Assembly (NCBI GenBank): GCA_029210725.1
Contig: JARGFM010000014.1
Span: forward strand, 1-42,518
From: Bacteroidales bacterium
GTDB taxonomy: Bacteria; Bacteroidota; Bacteroidia; Bacteroidales; GCA-2748055
Length of the DNA: 42,518 bases
Reading direction: 5' to 3'
A program made the position numbers and the translations under genes. Below, piece after piece: positions 7,976-15,158 of this stretch. Under the pieces are notes generated by a model. It was not told the DNA's origin. It worked only from the letters and a program-made list of their open reading frames with translations, and did no database searches. The stretch's first letter is position 1. Every line of letters begins with the position of its first letter.

Positions 7976-9357
7976 TTTGATTCGGGTTTAATTTCTTTTT
8001 GATACCATTTACTAAACAGCAGAAAGGCTCCCAGGGAGAGGATCCATATGGGGGCCGGAAGAAAGAATACCTCGATCTTCAGGAAGATGCGAAGAGAAAG
8101 TGCAAGCGCCAGCATAGAGAACCAGGTGGCTGCTGCGGCCACGTTGAAATCGATCTTTTTCTTCTCGGCATAGAAGGGCTGCAGACCCAGTTTAGGGATC
8201 AGATAGAAATCGGCCAGGATGACGGCTCCCATGGGTACCAGCAGAAGCCCGTAAATGGCCACGAAATCCAGCAATTTCATAACCAGGGCAGGGAACAGGG
8301 CAGCCGTGGTGGTGATGGCACCGGCCAGCAGGGTCACTTTCCACCGGGACCAGCCCAAAGCCACCTGCAGGGCCATCCCTGCTCTGTAAAGAGTCGGATT
8401 GGCTGTGGTCCATCCGGCAACAACCACGCAGACGGCGCCAGCCAGTCCGATGGCCTCATAGGCTACCACCCCGGGAGCATCTGAATGGGCAGCCGCATAA
8501 AGGATCCCGGAGGCGATCCAGGCCACATAATGCCCCAGGAACATCCCAACCGTGGAAGCAAATCCATACTGCCATTTTCTGGCATAGCGCAGGATGGTCA
8601 GATCAGACATGCCCAGGTGCATGGCAGCATTGGCAAACCAGGTGAAGCACACCACGTGCCAGAAGGTGAACTGAGATTGCCCCTCTTTGGCCACACCGGT
8701 CCAGATACTCTCCCTGGCCACCTCCCAGAAATTGCCTGCACCGGGCGTTATCTCTAATTTGGGGAGCACGGCAATGGCTGCAGCGACAAAGATCAGGAAC
8801 ATCCATGGGGCAGCCACCTTGGCAAAACGCGCCAGGGCGTCAAAACCGAGTATGGCCATGACCGTGATCACCGCACCTACTCCCAATACGGTAAGGACCC
8901 ATCCGGCACTGTTGGGGAAGAAATCGTTGAGTGCGGGCATCTGGATTCCAAAGGGAATGCCCACCGCAGTGGCAGCCACGGCCACCATGGCCCCGGCCAG
9001 GAAACAAAACATCAGGGCATTAACTATGTTGTATATGAAGACCAGCGATGTTCCGCAGATCTTTTTCAATTGCCAGTAGAGGGACAGCCTCACCCTGACT
9101 GCGATGGGAGCCGTCAGGAAGGCCCAGCTGGCAATGGCCAGCAGGTTTCCGATCAGGCCGCCCAGGAACATATCTCTTACAGAGACTCCATGGGCCACGA
9201 AAAGCATGCCAATGACAAATTCGGTGCCGGCCACATGCTCGCCGGCATACAGTCCCAGGAAATTGCCCAGTCCCTGGAGCTTGTTTTTGGTGACCGGTTC
9301 CCGGTCAAACTCATACAGGCTGTCAAGCCGTTTGGAAATAGCAGATTTAGAAGCCAT
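7972..9357 (-). CDS. NCS1-family (cytosine/purine-type) permease
   Basis: A 461-residue inner-membrane secondary transporter with about 12 hydrophobic segments, resembling the NCS1 nucleobase:cation symporters. The N-terminal hydrophilic part (RLDSLYEFDREPVT) is followed by GLGNFLGLYAGEHVAGTEFVIG and alternating helices. I chose ATG 9357 over an upstream TTG (9384). It heads an operon with a two-helix protein and a phosphohexomutase. Its promoter region carries a 12-base motif (9369-9380) repeated exactly upstream of the rhamnose AraC gene, so it may belong to the sugar regulon and carry a sugar instead of a nucleobase. No RhaT-type or other obvious rhamnose carrier is encoded in the rhamnose operon. 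Substrate unproven. Confidence 0.75.
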   Translation of the reverse strand: MASKSAISKRLDSLYEFDREPVTKNKLQGLGNFLGLYAGEHVAGTEFVIGMLFVAHGVSVRDMFLGGLIGNLLAIASWAFLTAPIAVRVRLSLYWQLKKICGTSLVFIYNIVNALMFCFLAGAMVAVAATAVGIPFGIQMPALNDFFPNSAGWVLTVLGVGAVITVMAILGFDALARFAKVAAPWMFLIFVAAAIAVLPKLEITPGAGNFWEVARESIWTGVAKEGQSQFTFWHVVCFTWFANAAMHLGMSDLTILRYARKWQYGFASTVGMFLGHYVAWIASGILYAAAHSDAPGVVAYEAIGLAGAVCVVVAGWTTANPTLYRAGMALQVALGWSRWKVTLLAGAITTTAALFPALVMKLLDFVAIYGLLLVPMGAVILADFYLIPKLGLQPFYAEKKKIDFNVAAAATWFSMLALALSLRIFLKIEVFFLPAPIWILSLGAFLLFSKWYQKEIKPESK

Positions 9358-9368
9358 GGTATAGTTAT

Positions 9369-9380
9369 CAAAATGTGCAA
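9369..9380. promoter_or_regulatory. shared 12-mer, copy 1 (upstream of NCS1 permease)
   Basis: CAAAATGTGCAA, followed by ACAA, lies 12 bases before the permease ATG. The same 12 bases occur at 10348-10359 upstream of the AraC gene, in the same orientation relative to both minus-strand genes. Candidate binding site for the AraC protein encoded between them. Confidence 0.4.
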
Positions 9381-9450
9381 ACAAGATAAGCCACCCTCTT
9401 TTTCATTACAATGTACATTCTGTCCTTTTATTTGTACTTTTTGGACCTGA

Positions 9451-10323
9451 TCAGGTGGTTTTCCTTATTTGGGAGGGCGCCACCCCGGTTTTCTTCTTAA
9501 ATATCCTGCTGAAGTAGTGAATGGACTGGAATCCCAGTTCAAAAGCGATCTCCTTGATACTTAAATCGGTCGAAGCCAGCATCTCCCGGGCTCGACGAAT
9601 CTTCAGATCCAGCTGGTATTGCACGGGTGCAATACCCGTGTACTGTTTGAACATCTTCCGGAAATAGGAGTAACCCATATTGTTCTGCTCTGCATAGCCC
9701 TTGAAATCAATCTCTTTCCCGATATTCTCCCGGATCTCGAAGCAAACCTCCCGGATCACTTTTTCCATCCGTTTACCCGAAAAGTTGCGCTGCTTTTCCA
9801 GGGAGACCATAAAACCCAGGAGTTTCATGATCATTCCGGATGCAACCTGTTGAAAACCTGGCTTTTCCTCCAGCACAATCTCAAATATCCTATGGTAAGT
9901 ATCAATAAACTCCTCCCGGTTTCCGATATAATGGACCGGTTTCCCGGCCCAGGGCCGGCCCTGGCTGAAGATTTCCCTGGGTATCCGGCCATCAAAGCCG
10001 GCATAATTCTCTGTCCAGCCACTCTTTCTGTCGGGACGGTAGCGGTGCCAGGTCCCGGGGCGCGTCACCAGCAGGGATCCGGCCTTAACCGGATAACGGC
10101 CCGACCGGGTTTCATACACTCCCGAACCGTGGGTGATGTAGTTGATCTGGAATTCGTTCAGAATCCGGCCTTTCTCCCAGGTAAAATGATATTCTGTAGG
10201 ATGTTCCTGACTGGGATAGAAAGGGGCATCAGGGAGGATATTCGCCTTTCCGGCATCGTTGATAAAGATGCCCCAGGCCCTGTCCTCCTCTCCCGGAGTC
10301 AGGTATTTAAAAAAATCGTTCAC
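9451..10323 (-). CDS. AraC-family regulator, probable rhamnose regulator
   Basis: A 290-residue transcription factor. Residues ~1-170 form a cupin-like sugar-sensing domain (HFTWEKGRILNEFQINYI, RPGTWHRYRPD). Residues ~190-288 form the AraC double helix-turn-helix, with KEIAFELGFQSIHYFSRIFKKKTG in two pieces typical of the second motif. The GTG start sits directly on a TAGGAGGTG Shine-Dalgarno-like run, and no other start fits. It is divergent from the rhaA operon, the usual arrangement for a rhamnose activator in Bacteroidota. A 12-base motif 25 bases upstream of its start recurs in front of the NCS1 permease, suggesting that it controls itself, the rha operon and the permease. Inducer inferred to be L-rhamnose or a catabolite. 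Confidence 0.85.
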   Translation of the reverse strand: MNDFFKYLTPGEEDRAWGIFINDAGKANILPDAPFYPSQEHPTEYHFTWEKGRILNEFQINYITHGSGVYETRSGRYPVKAGSLLVTRPGTWHRYRPDRKSGWTENYAGFDGRIPREIFSQGRPWAGKPVHYIGNREEFIDTYHRIFEIVLEEKPGFQQVASGMIMKLLGFMVSLEKQRNFSGKRMEKVIREVCFEIRENIGKEIDFKGYAEQNNMGYSYFRKMFKQYTGIAPVQYQLDLKIRRAREMLASTDLSIKEIAFELGFQSIHYFSRIFKKKTGVAPSQIRKTT

Positions 10324-10347
10324 CTCCTAAATGTATGTAAACTATCC

Positions 10348-10359
10348 CAAAATGTGCAA
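10348..10359. promoter_or_regulatory. shared 12-mer, copy 2 (araC/rhaA intergenic)
   Basis: CAAAATGTGCAA, followed by CAA, in the intergenic region between the AraC gene and rhaA. It matches 9369-9380 exactly, and both copies are preceded by a TATC. Candidate operator for divergent control. Confidence 0.4.
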
Positions 10360-10427
10360 CAATAGGAGCAATTTATCCATTGATGATGGAAGCGGAAACA
10401 CCTATTTTTATATCAAAATTGCCATTT

Positions 10428-11708
10428 ATGACCCATACAGATACCATCGAACTGAGTTATCAACTGGCCAGAGAGCAGTATGCTGCCCTCGGGGTGGATA
10501 GCGACCAGGCACTGGAGCACCTGAAGGAATTCGAAATTTCGCTGCATTGCTGGCAAAGCGATGATGTGGGTGGTTTTGAAACCCCCGGTGCAGCCCTGGG
10601 CGGTGGAGGTATTGCCGTTACAGGCAATTATCCGGGGAAAGCCGGAAGCGTGGAAGAGATGCGCTCTGACCTGGAAAAGGTACTGCAGCTGCTTCCGGGA
10701 AAGCAACGATTAAATCTGCATGCCAGTTACGGGGAATTCGGAGATCGTTTTGTGGACCGCGATCAGATTGAAGCGGCCCATTTTCAGGGGTGGATCGACT
10801 GGGCAGCCGAACAGGATATCGGACTGGATTTTAACTGTACCTGTTTCTCCCATCCCAGGGCGGAGGATGGTTTTACCCTCTCCAGCAAGGATGAAAAGAT
10901 CCGGGCTTTCTGGGTGGAACATACCCGGAGGAGCAGGGCCATTGGTGCTGAGATGGGAAAACAGCTGGGGAAAACCTGCATTCACAATATCTGGATCCCC
11001 GATGGTTCCAAGGATGTTCCGGTAGACCGCTTTACCCACCGGGCCCTTCTGAAGAGGTCCCTGGATGAGATCTATAAGGTGGATTATCCGGACGAATATC
11101 TCAAGGATTCCATTGAAAGCAAACTGTTTGGAATTGGGGCGGAATCCATGACCGTGGGTTCTCACGATTTTTACCTGGCCTATGCCGTGCAGAATCATAA
11201 ACTGATCTGCCTCGATAATGGTCATTTTCATCCCACGGAGCAGGTTGGAGACAAAATCTCGGCCTGCCTCCAGTTCATGGATGAGCTGATGCTGCATGTC
11301 ACCCGGCCGGTAAGGTGGGACAGCGATCATGTGGTTACCTTGAATGACGATATCCTGCTCATTGCCCAGGAGATTATCCGTTCCGGGGCATTTAAGCGGG
11401 TTCATATGGGCCTGGATTTCTTTGATGCAAGCATAAACCGGATCGGGGCCTATGTCATTGGGACCAGGGCGGCACAGCAGGCGATGCTTTATGCACTTCT
11501 GGAGCCCCGGGATACGCTGCTTCAATATGAAAATGAGGGAAAGAACTTTGAACGCCTGGCCTTGCTGGAGCTGATGAAAACGAAGCCTTTCGGGGCAGTC
11601 TGGGATTATTTCTGCCGGCAGGAGGGGGTTCCGGTTGGCGAGTCCTATATTGCGGAGGTACAGCGTTATGAGAAAGAAGTATTAAGTAAAAGAAAGGAGA
11701 GCAGATGA
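10428..11708 (+). CDS. rhaA: L-rhamnose isomerase
   Basis: Cytoplasmic enzyme converting L-rhamnose to L-rhamnulose, the first step of rhamnose catabolism. It matches the E. coli-type RhaA along its whole length: SLHCWQSDDVGGFE, AVTGNYPGKAG, HNIWIPDGSKD, ESKLFGIGAES, CLDNGHFHPTE, HVTRPVRWDSDHVV and GLDFFDASINRIGA, carrying the metal-binding His and Asp residues. I chose ATG 10428 (about 426 residues) because it aligns with known N-termini. In-frame ATGs at 10383/10386 and an AGGAG at 10364 leave a 14-15-residue longer form possible. The stop overlaps the next gene by four bases (ATGA), making it the first gene of a coupled rha operon. Confidence 0.95.
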   Translation: MTHTDTIELSYQLAREQYAALGVDSDQALEHLKEFEISLHCWQSDDVGGFETPGAALGGGGIAVTGNYPGKAGSVEEMRSDLEKVLQLLPGKQRLNLHASYGEFGDRFVDRDQIEAAHFQGWIDWAAEQDIGLDFNCTCFSHPRAEDGFTLSSKDEKIRAFWVEHTRRSRAIGAEMGKQLGKTCIHNIWIPDGSKDVPVDRFTHRALLKRSLDEIYKVDYPDEYLKDSIESKLFGIGAESMTVGSHDFYLAYAVQNHKLICLDNGHFHPTEQVGDKISACLQFMDELMLHVTRPVRWDSDHVVTLNDDILLIAQEIIRSGAFKRVHMGLDFFDASINRIGAYVIGTRAAQQAMLYALLEPRDTLLQYENEGKNFERLALLELMKTKPFGAVWDYFCRQEGVPVGESYIAEVQRYEKEVLSKRKESR

Positions 11709-12826
11709 GCCGGCTGGACCAACTGATAGAGATTTCACGCTATTACGGGGATAATCCGGCCTACGTAATTGCCGGGGGCGGAAATACCTCCTTTAAAACC
11801 AAAGATACCCTCTGGATCAAGGCCAGCGGAATTCCGCTGGCGGGGATCGGGGAAGAGGGCTTTGTATCCCTGTCAAGGGAAAAACTGGCCCTGATCGGGT
11901 CCCAAACCTTCAGTGAAGATGCGGCTATTCGGGAGGAAGAGGTGAAGGCACGCATCAATGAGGCCGTTCTCTCGCCCAAAAATCTTCGGCCTTCGGTGGA
12001 AACCTCTTTGCACAACCTGATCGATTATAGCTATGTGATTCATACCCATCCAACCCTGGTAAATGCCCTGATGTGCGCCAGTCATGCGACGGAGGAGGTG
12101 GAGCGGCGTTTCGGAGACAGGGCTCTGATGGTGGAGTATACCGATCCGGGTTACATCCTCTTTAAAAAAATGCAGCAGCGGATAGGGGATTACCGGGCAG
12201 CATACGGCCAGGATCCCCGGATTATATTTCTTCAGAACCATGGGGTCTTTGTGGGTGCCGACAGCGTGGAAGAGATTAAGGAACTATATGGTGAGATCGA
12301 TACCGGGATTAAGGAAGGAAAGGATCTTACGCTGCCATCTGTCGAATGCACCGATTATCGCTCGCCGGTCATTGAGTCACTTTCCGCTTATTTCTCTGTT
12401 CGGTCTTTATTGACCAGATCTGTGAACTGCGATCTGGTCAGCCATTTTACCCGGAACCAGGAGAGCCTGGCTAAGGTATCGAAACCTTTCTCTCCCGATA
12501 TCATTGTTTACTGCAAGTCAAATTATCTCCGCCTGGAACCGGATGTGAAACCCGGCGAAATAGCCGGGCTGATTGAGCAATTTGAAAAAAGGCATGGCTA
12601 TTATCCCAAAGTAATCCTGCAGGAGGGAGGCGGACTTACTCTTGTGGAAGAGAATACAAAATCGCTGGAAACAGTTCAGGAAGTATTCACGGATCTGATG
12701 AAAATCTCCTATCTCTCAGAGCAGTATGGCGGTCCCCACTTTATGACAGCTGAACAGATCCGTTTTATTGATAACTGGGAGGTGGAAAACTATCGCCGGA
12801 AGGTGGCAAAAAGAGATTTGGAATGA
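11705..12826 (+). CDS. class II aldolase, probable rhamnulose-1-phosphate aldolase
   Basis: A 373-residue zinc-dependent class II aldolase/adducin-family protein that would split L-rhamnulose-1-phosphate into dihydroxyacetone phosphate and L-lactaldehyde. Visible marks are [19 protein letters not shown] (substrate phosphate loop), [14 protein letters not shown] (zinc-binding His pair) and [11 protein letters not shown] (third zinc His). The sequence resembles the aldolase half of the bifunctional aldolase/short-chain-dehydrogenase enzymes of Bacteroidota, but the dehydrogenase half is missing. The last ~120 residues are a less conserved extension. It overlaps rhaA upstream and the mutarotase remnant downstream by ATGA junctions. 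The fucose cluster in this window has no aldolase, so this one may also cleave fuculose-1-phosphate (inference). Confidence 0.82.
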   Translation: MSRLDQLIEISRYYGDNPAYVIAGGGNTSFKTKDTLWIKASGIPLAGIGEEGFVSLSREKLALIGSQTFSEDAAIREEEVKARINEAVLSPKNLRPSVETSLHNLIDYSYVIHTHPTLVNALMCASHATEEVERRFGDRALMVEYTDPGYILFKKMQQRIGDYRAAYGQDPRIIFLQNHGVFVGADSVEEIKELYGEIDTGIKEGKDLTLPSVECTDYRSPVIESLSAYFSVRSLLTRSVNCDLVSHFTRNQESLAKVSKPFSPDIIVYCKSNYLRLEPDVKPGEIAGLIEQFEKRHGYYPKVILQEGGGLTLVEENTKSLETVQEVFTDLMKISYLSEQYGGPHFMTAEQIRFIDNWEVENYRRKVAKRDLE

Positions 12827-12972
12827 AGCGTGTAGCATTTAAAATGTACCTGAAGGAAGGTCAGAAAGAGATTGTTCAGAGGTGGTGGGATCATATGGCC
12901 GATATCATGGAGGTGAATCCCGATAATTCACCGGTATCGGAAGAACTGGAAGAAGTTTTCTATCTCCCCTGA
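12823..12972 (+). pseudogene. rhaM: L-rhamnose mutarotase with in-frame internal deletion
   Basis: A 49-codon frame joins the N-terminus of L-rhamnose mutarotase ([16 protein letters not shown]) directly to its C-terminus ([20 protein letters not shown], then an ending EVFYLP nearly identical to E. coli RhaM). The intact protein has about 104 residues; about 55 middle codons are gone, with the join near 12868-12873. The lost part holds the conserved His and Tyr used for anomer interconversion, so activity is very unlikely. The frame is kept, and ATGA overlap with the aldolase plus a 4-base gap to the kinase preserve translational coupling through the operon. It is either a remnant kept for coupling or an assembly deletion. 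Confidence 0.85.
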
Positions 12973-12976
12973 TGGG

Positions 12977-14347
12977 ATGGCGAAAGAAGAAGTCATACTG
13001 ATCTTTGATGTGGGGAAGACCCACAAGAAGATGCTTCTTTTCGACAGGAACCTGAAGGTGGTTCGAGAGGAGGAATACATTTTTCAGGAGACTTTGGACG
13101 ATGAAGGTTTTCCGTGTGATGATGCGGAAAAGCTGGAGCAGTGGATCGGGCAGACGATAGAGGACACGATCACAGGGGGGGAATACCTGGTAAAGGGAAT
13201 TAATTTCACCAGCTATGGAGCCACCCTGGTTTACCTCGATAAAGAAGGTAAGAGACTGACCCCCGTATACAATTATCTGAAGCCGCTGCCTGAAGAGGCG
13301 ATGGAAGGTTTTTACGATCGCTATGGAGGTGAGGAAGCGTTTTCCAGGCAAACGGCATCCCCGGTACTGGGAATGCTCAATTCAGGGCTGCAGTTGCTTT
13401 GGCTGAAAAGGAAAAAACCGGAGGTTTTTGCAAAGGTTGCTCAGATTTTGCACTTTCCCCAGTACCTTTCCAGACTGGTTCATGGACAGGTGGTTTCGGA
13501 ACATACCTCCATCGGCTGCCATACCATGATGTGGGATTTCGAACGGATGGCCTACCACTCCTGGTTAAAGGAGGAGGGAATATCCCTGCCCCCTCCGGCA
13601 CCTGTATCAGAAAGCTTTCTGGTGGACCGGGGAGGAATTCTGGTGGAAAGCGGGGTGGGGATCCACGACAGCTCCTCCGCACTTGCCCCTTATCTGATGG
13701 CGGCAGCTGAGCCCTTTATCCTGGTCTCAACCGGGACCTGGTGCATCAACATGAATCCCTTTAATCAGGATCCGCTCAGCAGGGAAGAATTAAGGAAGGA
13801 CTGCCTTTGTTTTCTGGGTGTACATGGGAAAGCAGTGAAATCGTCCCGTTTTTTCCTGGGACGAATTCACGATTTGAATGTGGAACGGATCCTGGAGCAT
13901 TTCTCCCCGGGATCGACGGCCTGGAAAAATATTCAGCCCGGGATCCGTCTGATCAGCGAATACTGGAAACAGGGAAAGGAGGGGCAGCTCTTTTTCCGGA
14001 ATGGAATTCCGGAGGGAAGGGTGGATACTCAGGCAGATCCGGGACAATTTGGTTCTTTTGAGGAGGCCTATACGCGCTTGATGGTTGACCTGTCTGTACA
14101 GGTGGTAAAATCCATTGAACTGATCCTTCCCGGGGAAGACAGGACGAAACATCTGTATATCTCAGGCGGCTTTGCCAGGAATCCCATATTCAGGACCATT
14201 CTATGTCTGGCTTTCCCGGGAAAGCAGGTTTATACGTCAGAAATAGATAATGCCAGTTCTCTGGGAGCGGCCCTGGTCATATCCGCTAAAATCTGGAAGG
14301 AAGCTGCGGTCCATCTCGATCTGGGCCTCCGTGAAGTGAAGCCCTGA
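12977..14347 (+). CDS. FGGY-family sugar kinase, probable rhamnulokinase
   Basis: A 456-residue cytoplasmic ATP-dependent sugar kinase of the FGGY/actin-like fold. The N-terminal phosphate-1 loop is IFDVGKTHKKMLLFD, a GVGIHDSSSALAPYL motif near residue 230 contains the conserved HD, STGTWCINMNPF forms the phosphate-2 region, and a C-terminal SGGFARNPIF is the adenosine loop. Being last in the rhamnose operon, it most likely makes L-rhamnulose-1-phosphate. It is not the classical RhaB type; the RhaB-type kinase of this window is in the fucose cluster instead. It is convergent with the HAD gene, with only four bases between the stops. Confidence 0.82.
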   Translation: MAKEEVILIFDVGKTHKKMLLFDRNLKVVREEEYIFQETLDDEGFPCDDAEKLEQWIGQTIEDTITGGEYLVKGINFTSYGATLVYLDKEGKRLTPVYNYLKPLPEEAMEGFYDRYGGEEAFSRQTASPVLGMLNSGLQLLWLKRKKPEVFAKVAQILHFPQYLSRLVHGQVVSEHTSIGCHTMMWDFERMAYHSWLKEEGISLPPPAPVSESFLVDRGGILVESGVGIHDSSSALAPYLMAAAEPFILVSTGTWCINMNPFNQDPLSREELRKDCLCFLGVHGKAVKSSRFFLGRIHDLNVERILEHFSPGSTAWKNIQPGIRLISEYWKQGKEGQLFFRNGIPEGRVDTQADPGQFGSFEEAYTRLMVDLSVQVVKSIELILPGEDRTKHLYISGGFARNPIFRTILCLAFPGKQVYTSEIDNASSLGAALVISAKIWKEAAVHLDLGLREVKP

Positions 14348-14351
14348 GGTT

Positions 14352-15011
14352 TTACCAGTCCAGTACCTCGTCACCCACCTCGCTGAGCAGGCCGGCGGTC
14401 CAGTCAGCTCCGGCGAGCTCTTCCGCCGTAAAGGAGGTGGTCAGTGCCAGAACTTTGGCCCCGGCCGCCTTTCCGGCTGCCACTCCGCTTACCGCATCTT
14501 CTATCACCAGGCATTCGGATGCATCCACTCCCAGATTTGCAGCAGCTTTCAGGAAAATGTCGGGCGATGGTTTCTTGTGTTCAATATCCAGCCCGGTAAC
14601 CACCGTTCCGAAAGTGGAAGCAGGGATCCCGATCTCGGCCAGGTTGATTTCCACCTTGGGCGGATCTGCACTGGAAGCTACCGCCATTTTCAGTCCCCTG
14701 GAACGGCACCTGCCGATAAACTCCGGCACTCCCTCAAAGGGTTTCAGTTTTCCGGCCACGATCTGCCCGTAAATCTCATAGGTCCGGGCCTTGTCCCTCT
14801 CCACTTCAAAGGGGATCCCGTGTTTTTCGGCCACCCCTCCCAGGTATCTGTTTTCTCCCATTCCGGTAAACTCCAGAAAATCATCGGCCGAAACCTCGTA
14901 CCCCTTATCCCTGAACATCCTGATGCCGGCCTGGCATATATAGGCCTCCGAATCGAGCAGCACTCCGTCCATATCAAACAGAATTGCTTTGAGTCGTTTT
15001 TCTTTTTTCAT
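14352..15011 (-). CDS. HAD-IA hydrolase (sugar phosphatase / beta-PGM-like)
   Basis: A 219-residue cytoplasmic HAD hydrolase. Motif I is FDMDGVLLDS (nucleophile Asp13 and acid/base Asp15), motif II is the VASSAD Ser, motif III is the Lys in HKKPSPDIFLKAA, and motif IV is VIEDAVSGV. A helical cap between motifs I and II marks the subfamily of sugar phosphatases and beta-phosphoglucomutase. The cap lacks clear substrate hallmarks, so phosphatase or mutase cannot be decided. It is encoded opposite the rhamnose kinase and may dephosphorylate sugar phosphates that accumulate during catabolism (inference). Confidence 0.85.
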   Translation of the reverse strand: MKKEKRLKAILFDMDGVLLDSEAYICQAGIRMFRDKGYEVSADDFLEFTGMGENRYLGGVAEKHGIPFEVERDKARTYEIYGQIVAGKLKPFEGVPEFIGRCRSRGLKMAVASSADPPKVEINLAEIGIPASTFGTVVTGLDIEHKKPSPDIFLKAAANLGVDASECLVIEDAVSGVAAGKAAGAKVLALTTSFTAEELAGADWTAGLLSEVGDEVLDW

Positions 15012-15158
15012 GCCTGGATGTTTTTAGTTCCGGTCCAATCAATAAATATAATAAAATACCGGAGGAAAGGTACCCGACTCCCATTATAGATGGGCCCGGA
15101 TTGGCAAAGCTTGATTTTATAAAGTATCTTGATACCTTAATTCTCAAATAGGCCCGAA

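Noticed and set aside
15124-15135. GTATC-TT-GATAC dyad upstream of the GH2 gene as a regulator site
   Set aside because: The arms are only 5 bp, there is no matching second copy and no adjacent regulator, so chance is likely in an AT-rich gap.
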